A stretch of DNA of 64,000 bases from Segetibacter aerophilus (GCF_007991655.1 NZ_BJYT01000015.1:1-64000); one strand, 5' to 3'; shown: positions 35,297-45,048, numbered from the stretch's first letter. Numbers and translations are program-made. Notes: generated by a model from the sequence alone, not told the origin.

Positions 35297-36289
35297 TTAA
35301 CTCAACTTCAATTTACTCAACCTGTCCATTTCCTTATTTAATATTGCCGCTAAAGATTTGGCCTTCGCATCTTTGTTTCTATAGATTAAACGATGATCCA
35401 AAACAGCAGGGGTAATTTTCTGCAGGTCGTCTTCTGTTACAAAAGTTCTACCGTTTACAAGTGCAAAAGCTTTCAGGCATTTTAAGAAAGTAATGCCACT
35501 TCTTGTTGAAGCCCCTAATACAATATCAGAATTACGTCGCGTATCCCAGATAATATTTCTTACAGCTTTCACAATTTCCTCATGGATAAATACCCTTTCT
35601 GCTTCATCTTGTAAAAACAGGATTTCTTCCATGCTCAACACCTGGTGAATATGTTCAAGGTTGTTGGCAATGCCAAGGTAGTTGTTGTAGATCTCGAGCT
35701 CAGTTTCTTCATCTACATACCCAAAAATAATCTTGATAAAAAACCGGTCAAGCTGGGCAGCGGGAAGGGGATAGGTACCTTCCATTTCAACAGGGTTTTG
35801 AGTGGCTATGGTAAAGAACATTTTTTCCAAAGGATAAGTAGTTTCTCCCATCGTGATCTGGTGCTCCGCCATACACTCAAGCAAAGCCGATTGTACTTTA
35901 GGAGAGGCCCGGTTAATTTCATCTGCAAGCAGCACGTTACAGAATAATGGCCCTTTCTTAAATATGAATTCCTTTTTTACATCATCAAAAATGTGGGAGC
36001 CAATCAGGTCCATGGGAAGTAAATCTGGCGTAAACTGAATCCGCTTAAAATTAACGCCACCTTCATTTGTTCTGCCGGAGATACTTTGCGCCAGCGTCTT
36101 CGCCATCACCGTTTTACCAGTTCCCGGATTGTCTTCCATTAAAATGTGGCCCTTAGCAAGTAAAGCGGTTAATATAAATTGAATTTGAGTACGCTTACCA
36201 CGAATAACAGTTTCAATGTTTTCAACCAGTTTCTGTATATTTTCAAGTGCCTCGTCTATCTGTATACCTTGTTCAGTCATTTGCTCCAT
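35297..36289 (-). CDS. MoxR-family AAA+ ATPase
   Basis: ATG at 36289, 330 aa. Walker A is DNPGTGKT, Walker B is LLADEINRASPKVQSALLE, and the sensor region is FFTIATQNPVEMEGTYPLPAAQLDRF. MoxR ATPases act as chaperones that help assemble or activate partner complexes, often with DUF58/VWA proteins. It is the last gene of a minus-strand set with a transglutaminase-type membrane protein (3 nt gap) and a DUF58 protein upstream, the usual association. The client is unknown. Confidence 0.93.
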   Translation of the reverse strand: MEQMTEQGIQIDEALENIQKLVENIETVIRGKRTQIQFILTALLAKGHILMEDNPGTGKTVMAKTLAQSISGRTNEGGVNFKRIQFTPDLLPMDLIGSHIFDDVKKEFIFKKGPLFCNVLLADEINRASPKVQSALLECMAEHQITMGETTYPLEKMFFTIATQNPVEMEGTYPLPAAQLDRFFIKIIFGYVDEETELEIYNNYLGIANNLEHIHQVLSMEEILFLQDEAERVFIHEEIVKAVRNIIWDTRRNSDIVLGASTRSGITFLKCLKAFALVNGRTFVTEDDLQKITPAVLDHRLIYRNKDAKAKSLAAILNKEMDRLSKLKLS

Positions 36290-36292
36290 CTC

Positions 36293-38917
36293 TTAGCTAA
36301 TTTTTGATTTTGTAAAATAATGCAGGGTATTGTAAATATTTAAGAAACTGCTGAACCTCTGCTTTAAAGGAATATTATTTCTGACCTGCTCCTTAAACGG
36401 TTCATAAAAATCTTGCACCAGCGTTTCCTCCTTGGTAGTGAGTGGTGTGGTGCTGTATTTTATTTTCTGATAAACATTCGTAAATGAATTAAAGCTTGAA
36501 CCAAGTCGCTTGTCGGCTGCTTCAGCAAATTGTTGAGGGCTTTGATTTTCTCTAACTATTCCCAATTGATTTAGGTAATACATACTGGCCATATAAATGT
36601 TGTATGCTTTTGTTCTGGCGTTTGCTGTATTGCTTTTTGCCTTGCTGTTTAAATATTGCCAAATCAACCAAGGTGAAGAGAACAACAAGAGGATAAAGAA
36701 GCCTATAATGCCTAAACCGATTATAAGAGCCTTTGCCCAATCAAAAGGCTTTGACACAGCTTCCTGTCGCCTTTCGCGATCCTTTTTCTGCTGTTCTGTT
36801 TCCATGATTTTTATTTCATCAACAGGAGCAGGTTTTGGAAGTTTTACAATTAATGAAGCAAGATTATCAGTCTCATTAGCCATGATATTTTTCAACGCTT
36901 CCGCATATGAAACGGCAACAATGTTACTGCCTGCTTTTATATCACTCAGCTTGCCTGTTCCTGTATCTCTCGTTATTGATGCAATTGATACATCCATCAG
37001 CAGATCCTTTACTTCGGGTGCCGGAATGTTTTCGTCATGAAACAACATTTTTTTCACTTTCATGGTCACTCTTTTCGCCACGGTGTCTACACTCAACGCC
37101 TCACCATCAGCTACCATAAGTGCCTGTTGGGTGTTCATTGGAGGCGTTCCGTCGGGTTGAGGCGACTGTTGCGTGTTTTGGTCGGGCACTGTGGTGTCGA
37201 AATCCATCCAACCGTACCCCGGAAAATATAACTGAACCCATGCATGCGCCTGGTCAGCGTAGAACCAATACCACCCCGGATTTTTGCTGCTTCTGTCAAC
37301 AGTTAAAAAACCTGCCGCAATACGGCTTGGAATGCCGAGAGAGCGAAGCATAAATAGCGTAGCACCCGCAAAGTAAGCACAGTAGCCTTTACGGTTTTCA
37401 AATAAGAAATAATTTAGTTTGCTGGCACTTGGTAGCCCCGGAATGCCCGGATTGTCGCTATATCTGAATAGAGGTTGTCCGAATTGATCCTTGCTGGTAA
37501 AGTGATCCCTTATGGCGATCATTTTATCAACAGGCGTCTTTGCATCTTTGGTTAATTGTTTTGCCAGTTCTGTTATTCTATTATATTCTTCATTGCGCGG
37601 CATGTAAGTGTAGTACTCCATAAACCTCTTGTCGAGACCGTCGTATGAAGTTGCCTTTCGCAGCATTTCGAAACGTTGTTGTTGAAACGTTTCCAGCTGT
37701 TTGTTGCCTGCGGGATTATAAATAAAGTAAGCACTGTTTAAATCGCTGACCCACATCTTGGCGCGGTAGGCGCTTTTAAATTGTTTTTTATACTCGTTTT
37801 CTACTGGCAGTGGCTGGCAAAAGAATGCAGTAGAAGGCGCGATATATTCGTTAGGTGATAGAATTACTTTATAAATATCAGCTGACACCACCTTACGGTT
37901 TAAAGTGGCCATTGTATTTGTTATAACGGCGGTATCAACCTTGGTAAAGTATAAAGGTATTTTTGAGGGATCCGGGCTAAACAAGTCGTTTTTAGGAAAG
38001 TTCTTATCTTCCTCAAAAGTCTGCGTAGCGGTATCGAATTTGGTATAATAAGTTGAAGTAAAATAGAGCGGATTAGGCGTTTTTCCGTCGGGGAAATAGT
38101 TGTCGAGTTTAGCGACAAACACAAGCCTTTTGTCTTTGCTTAAAGATCCAGTCATTTTCATCTGGTCTTTGTTGCTGAGGCTGCCATCTTTGTTCTGCTT
38201 GGTCATGCTCTCTTTGCCACCGTTCTTCTTATTTCCACCCTGGCTTCCGCCCCAGTCGTGCTCAATGCTGTTGAATTGTTTCTGAAAAATCAGCAGCATG
38301 CTAAACAAAAGAACTACAGACAGGGCAATAAATCCGGTAAGACGCTTTGTGATGAACCAGCCGAAGCCGGGCTCATCCTCATTCATATTTCTAATAAGTT
38401 CGGAAGTGTAGATGATGTAGAAAGCATACACTAGTACAGGAGCAAATGCTGAAATCAAAGAATTGGCTGTTATCTCTGACGTTTTGCTAACTACAATAAT
38501 CTGCATCACAAGCAGGAAGACCGACCAAAAAATGGTAAAATATCTAGACCTGGAAAATCCATAACCAGCCAGCCATCCGGCGGAAAAGAGCATAGAGAAG
38601 ATCAGGAATTTTACGGAGATAAAGAATGCGTCAAACTCGCCTACACTCAATTTCCCCAAAAGCCTATAAGCAATGAAATAAGCTCCAAACAACAGTAGAG
38701 CAGTGGTGATGAACCTGAAGCGATAACCGTAAAAAATAATAGCTGCAACAAGACCGGTAGTAAAATACAATCCCTGTTCGAGCCAGTTATTTTGTAAGAA
38801 TGAATAAAACCTATTCACATTTAACAACAGGTATAGTGCAAGCGCCACTGTCGGCAGCGCTAATAAAATCAATTGAGCCGTAACTTTCTTCCAACTATGT
38901 ATTCTTCCGATTTGCAT
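36293..38917 (-). CDS. Membrane transglutaminase-like protein of the MoxR/DUF58 cluster
   Basis: ATG at 38917, 874 aa. About six hydrophobic helices occupy the first 215 residues, then a large extracytoplasmic part. The transglutaminase-like core has the catalytic Cys in NRKGYCAYFAGATLFMLRSLG, His in DQAHAWVQLYFPGYGW and Asp in WMDFDTT. Another transmembrane helix (ALIIGLGIIGFFILLLFSSPWLIW, near residue 735) precedes a cytoplasmic tail with a DUF4129-like segment. Such proteins are thought to act as proteases or crosslinkers with MoxR and DUF58 partners, whose genes flank this one. The substrate is unknown. Confidence 0.85.
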   Translation of the reverse strand: MQIGRIHSWKKVTAQLILLALPTVALALYLLLNVNRFYSFLQNNWLEQGLYFTTGLVAAIIFYGYRFRFITTALLLFGAYFIAYRLLGKLSVGEFDAFFISVKFLIFSMLFSAGWLAGYGFSRSRYFTIFWSVFLLVMQIIVVSKTSEITANSLISAFAPVLVYAFYIIYTSELIRNMNEDEPGFGWFITKRLTGFIALSVVLLFSMLLIFQKQFNSIEHDWGGSQGGNKKNGGKESMTKQNKDGSLSNKDQMKMTGSLSKDKRLVFVAKLDNYFPDGKTPNPLYFTSTYYTKFDTATQTFEEDKNFPKNDLFSPDPSKIPLYFTKVDTAVITNTMATLNRKVVSADIYKVILSPNEYIAPSTAFFCQPLPVENEYKKQFKSAYRAKMWVSDLNSAYFIYNPAGNKQLETFQQQRFEMLRKATSYDGLDKRFMEYYTYMPRNEEYNRITELAKQLTKDAKTPVDKMIAIRDHFTSKDQFGQPLFRYSDNPGIPGLPSASKLNYFLFENRKGYCAYFAGATLFMLRSLGIPSRIAAGFLTVDRSSKNPGWYWFYADQAHAWVQLYFPGYGWMDFDTTVPDQNTQQSPQPDGTPPMNTQQALMVADGEALSVDTVAKRVTMKVKKMLFHDENIPAPEVKDLLMDVSIASITRDTGTGKLSDIKAGSNIVAVSYAEALKNIMANETDNLASLIVKLPKPAPVDEIKIMETEQQKKDRERRQEAVSKPFDWAKALIIGLGIIGFFILLLFSSPWLIWQYLNSKAKSNTANARTKAYNIYMASMYYLNQLGIVRENQSPQQFAEAADKRLGSSFNSFTNVYQKIKYSTTPLTTKEETLVQDFYEPFKEQVRNNIPLKQRFSSFLNIYNTLHYFTKSKIS

Positions 38918-39041
38918 TTGTCTCTTTTAAAGCCGGTTTTAGCCACAAGCTGCTAACTTGAGGTTGTAAGCTTTTTTTAGTTTGTTTCTTTTTATAAGGG
39001 ATTTCGTTTTGTAGCAAATCTTGCTGCTTCATATTCTTTCA

Positions 39042-39065
39042 GTACAAGTGAGTGACACAACAATG
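39042..39065 (+). repeat. Dispersed 24-bp repeat, copy 8 (GTGACAC subtype)
   Basis: GTACAAGTGAG then GTGACACAAC and AATG, followed by CTGAT. Identical over 24 bp to copy 11. It lies in the gap between the DUF58 and transglutaminase genes. Confidence 0.8.
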
Positions 39066-39140
39066 CTGATTATAGTTATAAAGCGCCGCTCCCAAAAATT
39101 CCCAATTCTCAATTCCTAATTCCTATTTGCTTCACACCAA

Positions 39141-40514
39141 CTAAATGACCACCGCATCCTCCTGGTATTTTGCTACAAGGTCTTCCAAGCGTTTTTCGTT
39201 GTTTTTAATTCTTTGCCTTAAAGGCGACAAAGCCCAGGCTCTCTTGTAAACATCGATATCGTCTTTTGCATTCTGCACAAATACCCATTGCACCCAATCG
39301 AACATGTTCTGGTTCTTGAAGCTTTCTGTGAGTTTTATGAAAATGAACGTGATGTCCTTTCCGTGAATCTCAATCAAATCCTTCACCTCGTTCGCATTGC
39401 TCAACGATGAAATCACCACAACTGAAGCATCACTTGTTTTTACATACGACTTCAGATCTTTTGCCTGGTGCCAATTGCTTGTACTGATACTGTATTTGAC
39501 CCACTGCGCTTCGTCGGCCAGTTTATTTTTGGCAACTTCCTGGTCAGGAATGTACCGAACCTCAAAACCCTGTTTGACCAGGTTTTGGTAAATCGACCAG
39601 TTAATCACTTTAAAGTAATTTAGAAAAGGGACTTCAATTGCGCCATTTCCTGCAATATCAAACACGGTATAATAAGAAGCATACAAGTAAACATGAGAAG
39701 CATAAGGATCCATAATTTCAGGCATCCTAACTACGAGTTCTTTGTTTTTTGCATAAATCTTCCAGACGATTCTTCTTACGTCGTCGTTGTTCTCAAAGTT
39801 TTTATAATTCAAATATTCGCCTTCTACTTTCCTAAGCTGTTCGATGCGCGTACTCGTTTCTTCAGTTTTGCGGGGCAAAACTTTTAAGTCTTGTAAGCTT
39901 TTTGATGTAGGCTGTGTAAAAAACTTACTGCTTGCAGGAAGTGTTACGGCTATTGAAAAAAACTGGAAAAAATCTTCAAAGTAAATCAACCCTTTTTCGA
40001 CATGATATTCCTTTATTTCAGGAAGTGGCCAATGATAGGTTCCTTCAATTGAAGTGCTAAAAAACTTTCTGCTACTGTTTTCAAGCAACGAGAACTTGTC
40101 GGAAAAATGTTTTTTATCGTACAGCAACCTCAGTTTTATAAAGCCAAAGAGTGGCTTCAAAATTGGTCTTATTACCAACTTCACTGTCTGTTTCTGATTC
40201 GATTCGCTTTCCTTTAAATCTGTTGAAACCTGGAAATGAATGCCGGGTTTTCTTTTCTTATAAAGAAAATAGAGATAGGAGCCAAGAACAGATAAGAATG
40301 CTACCGCAAGGATAGAGGCACAAAACGCAAAAGCAACCTTAAGTAACAGGCCAAAAATATCGGCGTAAGAGGAGTCGGCATCAATTTCGTTGTGCCCTAA
40401 CATCTTGTATGAAATAAGCGCAGCTATGGTGAAGACAACAAAATAAACCGTGAAAGGAATATAAAAGGAAGCCCGCCGGATTTGGTCTCTGATCTCTGAA
40501 AAGTTCATGCTCAT
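39141..40514 (-). CDS. DUF58 domain-containing protein
   Basis: The start is taken at ATG 40514 (another ATG is at 40508); the longer frame extends into the divergent methyltransferase gene and looks non-coding. The N-terminus has two transmembrane helices (YIPFTVYFVVFTIAALISYKM and LLKVAFAFCASILAVAFLSVLG). The DUF58 landmark NDDVRRIVWKIYAKNKELVVRM lies near residue 250, after a long beta-rich part. DUF58 proteins accompany MoxR ATPases and transglutaminase-like membrane proteins; both are encoded downstream on the same strand, 223 bp away with a repeat copy between. The exact function of the set is unknown. Confidence 0.82.
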   Translation of the reverse strand: MSMNFSEIRDQIRRASFYIPFTVYFVVFTIAALISYKMLGHNEIDADSSYADIFGLLLKVAFAFCASILAVAFLSVLGSYLYFLYKKRKPGIHFQVSTDLKESESNQKQTVKLVIRPILKPLFGFIKLRLLYDKKHFSDKFSLLENSSRKFFSTSIEGTYHWPLPEIKEYHVEKGLIYFEDFFQFFSIAVTLPASSKFFTQPTSKSLQDLKVLPRKTEETSTRIEQLRKVEGEYLNYKNFENNDDVRRIVWKIYAKNKELVVRMPEIMDPYASHVYLYASYYTVFDIAGNGAIEVPFLNYFKVINWSIYQNLVKQGFEVRYIPDQEVAKNKLADEAQWVKYSISTSNWHQAKDLKSYVKTSDASVVVISSLSNANEVKDLIEIHGKDITFIFIKLTESFKNQNMFDWVQWVFVQNAKDDIDVYKRAWALSPLRQRIKNNEKRLEDLVAKYQEDAVVI

Positions 40515-40610
40515 TTCGGGTGTCAAGGTAAAGAAAGAATAAATGATAGAAAAAAGAGTTGGCTTAGGCCAGCATTTTTTTAACCGCCTTTTCACTTTCT
40601 TTGCCGCAAT

Positions 40611-41519
40611 ATGGCTTTTATCATTAACTACGATCATTGCTTATGCTGCGGTAGCGCGGCAATCAGTAAAGTACTTACCTGTACTGATTATACAGTTTCG
40701 CACGAGCAGTTCGACGTGTGGAAATGCAGCGCTTGTACCTTTCGCTTCACCCAAAATGTTCCTACCGAAGCTTATATCGGTTCGTATTACCAGTCCTCAG
40801 ATTACGTTTCGCACAGCGATTCAAAAAGGGGACTAATTAACCGGCTCTATCATATTGTACGGACCTTTACTTTGAAAGGAAAGAAAAAACTCGTGGAAGA
40901 AGCCACGGGAATTGATCGGGGTATTTTGTTAGACATAGGGGCCGGTACCGGTGCGTTTGCAAACATTATGCAAAAGGCCGGCTGGGATGTAACCGGACTT
41001 GAACCTGATAAGATCGCACGAGACAACGCAATGCTTAACTATCAGCTACAGCTTTCGGAATTAGAAGAATTGAACAATCTTGTAAGCGAGACATTTGATG
41101 CAATCACTATGTGGCATGTTCTGGAGCATGTGCACGACCTGGAGGGCTACCTTGAAAAGTTTATTAACATTTTAAAGCCCGAAGGCCGTCTAATTGTTGC
41201 CGTGCCTAATTACACCAGCTATGATGCAACGATCTATAAAAATTATTGGGCAGCTTATGACGTTCCTCGTCACCTGTATCACTTTTCGCCAAAGAGTATG
41301 GAGGTACTTATAGAAAGAAAAGGCTTTTTGCTGGAGGCAATAAAGCCAATGTGGTTTGATAGTTTCTATGTAAGTATGCTGAGCGAAAAGTATAAGAACG
41401 GAAAAAATAATCTGGCTAAGGCTGTCTGGAACGGTCTTGTTTCAAACATTAAAGCGAGCCGGGATGCTACAAAATGTAGTTCGTTGATTTATATTATTAA
41501 GAAGAATGAACAAGCATAA
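40611..41519 (+). CDS. SAM-dependent methyltransferase with N-terminal zinc-ribbon-like motif
   Basis: ATG at 40611, 302 aa. Two CxxC pairs at the N-terminus (CLCCG and WKCSAC) suggest a small zinc-binding segment. The methyltransferase core has motif I LDIGAGTGAFANIMQKAGW, the acidic residue of LEPD and motif IV ITMWHVLEHVHD. This layout matches type-12 methyltransferases often placed in polysaccharide or natural-product clusters, and the later PRHLYHFSPKSMEVLIERKGF is family-typical. The following Zn dehydrogenase begins at its stop. The acceptor is unknown. Confidence 0.85.
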   Translation: MAFIINYDHCLCCGSAAISKVLTCTDYTVSHEQFDVWKCSACTFRFTQNVPTEAYIGSYYQSSDYVSHSDSKRGLINRLYHIVRTFTLKGKKKLVEEATGIDRGILLDIGAGTGAFANIMQKAGWDVTGLEPDKIARDNAMLNYQLQLSELEELNNLVSETFDAITMWHVLEHVHDLEGYLEKFINILKPEGRLIVAVPNYTSYDATIYKNYWAAYDVPRHLYHFSPKSMEVLIERKGFLLEAIKPMWFDSFYVSMLSEKYKNGKNNLAKAVWNGLVSNIKASRDATKCSSLIYIIKKNEQA

Positions 41520-41520
41520 G

Positions 41521-42537
41521 ATGGAAACATTAGTTTGTACCGAGCCTGGCCACTTTGAATATATAACAGGCAAAAAACCAGCTTTGATAAAAGGTCATGC
41601 TATCATAAAAATCAAACGCATTGGTATTTGTGGAACCGACCTGCATGCGTATGAAGGGACCCAACCTTTCTTTAGCTACCCGCGAATACTGGGACATGAG
41701 TTAGCGGGGGAACTGATGGAGTTTGATGATGCACCTGGTTTTCAAATTGGTGAAGCAGTCACCTTCATCCCGTACTTTAATTGTAGTGAATGCGTCGCTT
41801 GTCGTGCAGGCAAACCAAATTGTTGTAATAAAATAATTGTTTCCGGAGTGCATTGCGATGGGGGGATGGTAGAGTATTTATCCGTGCCCTCTTATTCCCT
41901 GGTGCACGGGGAAGGATTAAGCTTCGATGAACTTGCGCTGGTAGAACCGTTAGCCATTGGTGCGCACGGAGTTCGAAGGGCAGGTGTACAAAAGGATGAA
42001 TTTGTGCTCGTGATTGGGGCCGGCCCTATAGGACTGGGTACCATGGAGTTTGCACGCATTGCGGGAGGTAAAGTAATAGCGCTCGATATTAACGAACAGC
42101 GATTGGAGTTTTGCAAAAACAAGCTGCAGGTGACCCACGCTATCAATGCACTAGCTCAGGATGTGACGGAGCAATTAATGGAAATTACGAATGGCGATAT
42201 GCCTACAGTTGTAATAGATGCCACCGGAAATTTGAAGGCTATCAATAATGCTTTTCGATTCATGTCTCATGGTGGTCGCTACGTGTTGATTGGTTTGCAG
42301 AAAGGGGAGATATCGTTTAGCCATCCGGAGTTTCATAAAAGGGAGGCAACACTGATGAGTAGCCGAAATGCAACCCGGGAAGACTTTGCTCACGTAATAG
42401 CGTCCATGAAAAATAAGCAGGTAAATCCCACCACCTATATTACAAACAGGGTAAAATTTCAGGAAGTAAAAGACCAGTTTGAGCAATGGCTCGACCCGGC
42501 CAACGGTGTTATTAAAGCCATGGTCTCTTTGGAGTAA
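41521..42537 (+). CDS. Zinc-binding alcohol/sugar dehydrogenase
   Basis: ATG 41521 (METLVCTEPG) is preferred because it follows the methyltransferase TAA at once and gives the usual N-terminus; ATG 41506 would add five residues and overlap. Catalytic zinc site: CGTDLHAYEG and GHELAGE; structural zinc cysteines in CSECVACRAGKPNCC; Rossmann motif GAGPIGLGTME. It resembles L-threonine/sorbitol/galactitol-type dehydrogenases rather than the formaldehyde branch at 6161-7318. It oxidises a polyol or sugar-derived alcohol with NAD; the precise substrate is uncertain. Likely cotranscribed with the methyltransferase. Confidence 0.85.
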   Translation: METLVCTEPGHFEYITGKKPALIKGHAIIKIKRIGICGTDLHAYEGTQPFFSYPRILGHELAGELMEFDDAPGFQIGEAVTFIPYFNCSECVACRAGKPNCCNKIIVSGVHCDGGMVEYLSVPSYSLVHGEGLSFDELALVEPLAIGAHGVRRAGVQKDEFVLVIGAGPIGLGTMEFARIAGGKVIALDINEQRLEFCKNKLQVTHAINALAQDVTEQLMEITNGDMPTVVIDATGNLKAINNAFRFMSHGGRYVLIGLQKGEISFSHPEFHKREATLMSSRNATREDFAHVIASMKNKQVNPTTYITNRVKFQEVKDQFEQWLDPANGVIKAMVSLE

Positions 42538-42658
42538 AAGCAGCACTTTAATCTCCGCCAAGTCTGGCAACAGCTTTTCTTAAAATTTCAGACGCTCTTG
42601 TTTCACCAATTCTAAAAGCTTTTCTTATCAGTAACTTCGCTGTTTAATTGAAATTATA

Positions 42659-43687
42659 ATGAAGTACGAGGTAGGAGATGATATTATAGTGGCTCATAGC
42701 AATGATCCCGGGAAGGTGATTGAGATTTTGAACGATAAGATGGTGTTGATAGAAGTTAAGGGCGTAAAGTTTCCGGCTTATATGGACCAGATTGATTTTC
42801 CGTACTTTAAAAGATTTACAGAGAAAAAACTGTTTCCCGAACAAAGAAAGCCGAAGGTATATGTTGACCAGGTGCAGAAAGAAAAGCGCAGGGACGAGGT
42901 GAAAGTGGCCGACGGCATTTGGATTATGTTATTCCCCAAGTTTGAGACAGATCTTTTTGGTGATGATATTGTCGATAGGTTTAAAGTGTACCTGGTCAAC
43001 AGGACCGATATTGGTTACGAGTTTACCTATAAGTTGAGTTTTTTAGGCAAGACAGATTTTGACATAACCAGCGATATACAACCATTCAAAGATTTTTACT
43101 TACACGATATTCCCTTCGAAAGTCTGAACGATAATCCCTCTTTTGATTTTGAATTTAAACTGCTGCAGCCCTCGAAGTACAAAGCTGAATTTTGCGAAGC
43201 GCACTATAAGATAAAGGCGAAGCAGATGTTTCAAAAGATTGAGGAGTTGAAAGAAAAGAACCTTCCCTCGATCAATCACAGGCTGTTGGAAAAGTATCCC
43301 GATAAGGTTTATGTAGATGACTCGCTCGATTTGTCGAAATTAAGCTCTGCAGGGTTTAAAGTATATGACGCCGGCAAAGCAAGGCAGCACCTGGATCCGG
43401 CAAGAAGTGTGATTGATTTGCACATTGAAAAGATAACAGACAACTGGAAAGGTTTGAGCAATTTCGAGATCATTACCATCCAACTGAAAGAATTTGAAAA
43501 GTGGTATGATTTGGCCGTTGCTCACCGTCAACCGGACCTGATTGTTATTCATGGTGTAGGCAAGGGCAAACTGAAGGATGAAATTCACGACATATTAAAA
43601 ACGAAGAAAGAGGTAAGGTTTTTCGTTAATCAATATGACCAGCGATTTGGATATGGCGCGACTGAAATATTTTTTCAGTACGCGTAA
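42659..43687 (+). CDS. DUF2027/Smr domain protein
   Basis: ATG at 42659, 342 aa. The N-terminal ~70 residues form a small SH3-like beta domain (VGDDIIVAHSNDPGKVIEILNDKMVLIEV). A middle beta domain (IWIMLFPKFETDLFGDD to FDFEFKLL) is the DUF2027 part. The C-terminal Smr nuclease-like domain has SVIDLHIEKI and the glycine-rich LIVIHGVGKGKLKDEI motif. Smr domains of MutS2-type proteins can nick branched DNA or act on stalled ribosomes; this protein lacks a MutS ATPase. Exact role unknown. Confidence 0.88.
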   Translation: MKYEVGDDIIVAHSNDPGKVIEILNDKMVLIEVKGVKFPAYMDQIDFPYFKRFTEKKLFPEQRKPKVYVDQVQKEKRRDEVKVADGIWIMLFPKFETDLFGDDIVDRFKVYLVNRTDIGYEFTYKLSFLGKTDFDITSDIQPFKDFYLHDIPFESLNDNPSFDFEFKLLQPSKYKAEFCEAHYKIKAKQMFQKIEELKEKNLPSINHRLLEKYPDKVYVDDSLDLSKLSSAGFKVYDAGKARQHLDPARSVIDLHIEKITDNWKGLSNFEIITIQLKEFEKWYDLAVAHRQPDLIVIHGVGKGKLKDEIHDILKTKKEVRFFVNQYDQRFGYGATEIFFQYA

Positions 43688-43734
43688 ACGAAGAGTAGCA
43701 AAAAAGGAACAGAGCTGAATAGCGAAAATTCTGA

Positions 43735-43758
43735 TGAACGAAATGCGACGCAACGATG
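43735..43758 (+). repeat. Dispersed 24-bp repeat, copy 9 (TGCGACGCA subtype, AACGAAA arm)
   Basis: It reads through AACGAAATGCGACGCAAC and ends GATG, like copy 4 but on the other strand. It lies between the Smr and AI-2E genes. Confidence 0.7.
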
Positions 43759-43899
43759 TAACATCAGCGATATTAAGCCTGGATCAAAAAACGCTGTAAA
43801 AAACATTCATAGCTATTGCAGCCCTGGTACCAGAAAGTGGCCTGTGGCCCAGTTTTCATAGTAGTGTTATTTTTATAACTACGATGCAAAAAAAGTGCA

Positions 43900-45048
43900 A
43901 TGAATAAGGACATGCCGGTTACCGTCAGGAGAGCTTTGGAGCTTATAGGCTTATATTTTTTAGGGGTAATAATTGTAGCGGGAAAAGGCATTATAATGCC
44001 TATTGTTCTCGCTTTTTTTATAAGCATTGTTCTGCTGCCTGTTTACAGGTTTTTTAAAAAAAGAAAGTTTCCCGAGGTTTTATCTATTTCGCTAGCCATC
44101 ATGATGTTGATAGTGCTGGTAGTTGCGATACTGTGGTTTTTTTCCTCACAAATGAGTAGTCTCGTTAACGATTTTCCACAAATCAAGCAAAACGTGACAG
44201 TGCACCTACACTCACTGAGCGAATGGATTGACAAGCGAACCCATCTTTCTACAGAAAGGCAAGTGCAGATTATTAATGATCAAAGCAAAAAGCTGGTTAA
44301 TTATGCCGGGGGTGTATTAAGTGGTGCTGCATCTTCGCTAACCTCCATTTTTGTTTTTGTCGGCCTGCTGCCTATCTATGTTTTTCTGTTGCTTTTTTAT
44401 AAAAATTTATTGTTGCGCTTTGTCTTTTTGTGGTTTCCGCAATCGAACCAGAAGGAAGTCGAAGGTGCCATGCATGAAACGGAAACGATCATCAAAAGCT
44501 ATCTCATTGGGTTGCTTATCCAAATAACTTATATAACCGTTTTACTGGGGGTTACTCTACTGCTTTTTGGAATTAAACACGCAATATTGATTGGGGTAAT
44601 ATTTGCCTTACTTAATTTGATTCCTTATGTCGGCGCCCTACTTGGAAACATTATAGGCGTTCTGCTCACGCTGACCTCTTCACAGGAACTATGGCCGATT
44701 CTTACGGTACTACTTACCATAGCGGCAGTGCAGTTTTTAGACAATAATATTTTGATGCCGAGAATAGTGGGTTCGAAAGTGAAAATCAACGCACTGGCTA
44801 CGATTGTCGGAGTTATTATCGCGGGGGCGCTCGCCGGAATTTCAGGAATGTTTTTATCGTTACCCATTATGGCTGTTCTTAAAATAATCTTTGACCGCAC
44901 AGAAAGTATGAAGCAGTGGGGTGTATTATTGGGTGATGAACAGCCCAGGCAAAGCCCAATGAATTTTCCTGTTTTTCGAAAAAAGGGAAAGAAAATCGAA
45001 GAGCAGCTGAAAAAAGAAAATGGGATTGAACCTCCTGATGAAAGATAG
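43900..45048 (+). CDS. AI-2E family transporter (PF01594-type permease)
   Basis: ATG at 43900, 382 aa. About eight hydrophobic helices with the family pattern: two at the N-terminus, a soluble loop (about residues 90-145), then a hydrophobic block including VIFALLNLIPYVGALLGNIIGVLL and ATIVGVIIAGALAGISGMFLSLPIMA. The family was named for a proposed autoinducer-2 exporter, but members also act as Na+/H+ antiporters or transport other compounds. No quorum-sensing gene is nearby, so AI-2 export should not be assumed. It ends in a short charged tail. Confidence 0.87.
   Translation: MNKDMPVTVRRALELIGLYFLGVIIVAGKGIIMPIVLAFFISIVLLPVYRFFKKRKFPEVLSISLAIMMLIVLVVAILWFFSSQMSSLVNDFPQIKQNVTVHLHSLSEWIDKRTHLSTERQVQIINDQSKKLVNYAGGVLSGAASSLTSIFVFVGLLPIYVFLLLFYKNLLLRFVFLWFPQSNQKEVEGAMHETETIIKSYLIGLLIQITYITVLLGVTLLLFGIKHAILIGVIFALLNLIPYVGALLGNIIGVLLTLTSSQELWPILTVLLTIAAVQFLDNNILMPRIVGSKVKINALATIVGVIIAGALAGISGMFLSLPIMAVLKIIFDRTESMKQWGVLLGDEQPRQSPMNFPVFRKKGKKIEEQLKKENGIEPPDER

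Noticed and set aside
40515-40637. N-terminal extension of the DUF58 protein
   Set aside because: It overlaps the divergent methyltransferase gene and starts with a lysine/arginine-rich stretch unlike the family.
41785-41800. Another copy of the dispersed repeat core in the Zn dehydrogenase gene
   Set aside because: The TGCGTCGC match encodes the zinc-binding cysteine loop and lacks the arms; chance similarity.
43900-45048. Quorum-sensing AI-2 exporter
   Set aside because: The family name is misleading; no luxS or other signalling gene is nearby, so only a permease of this family is claimed.
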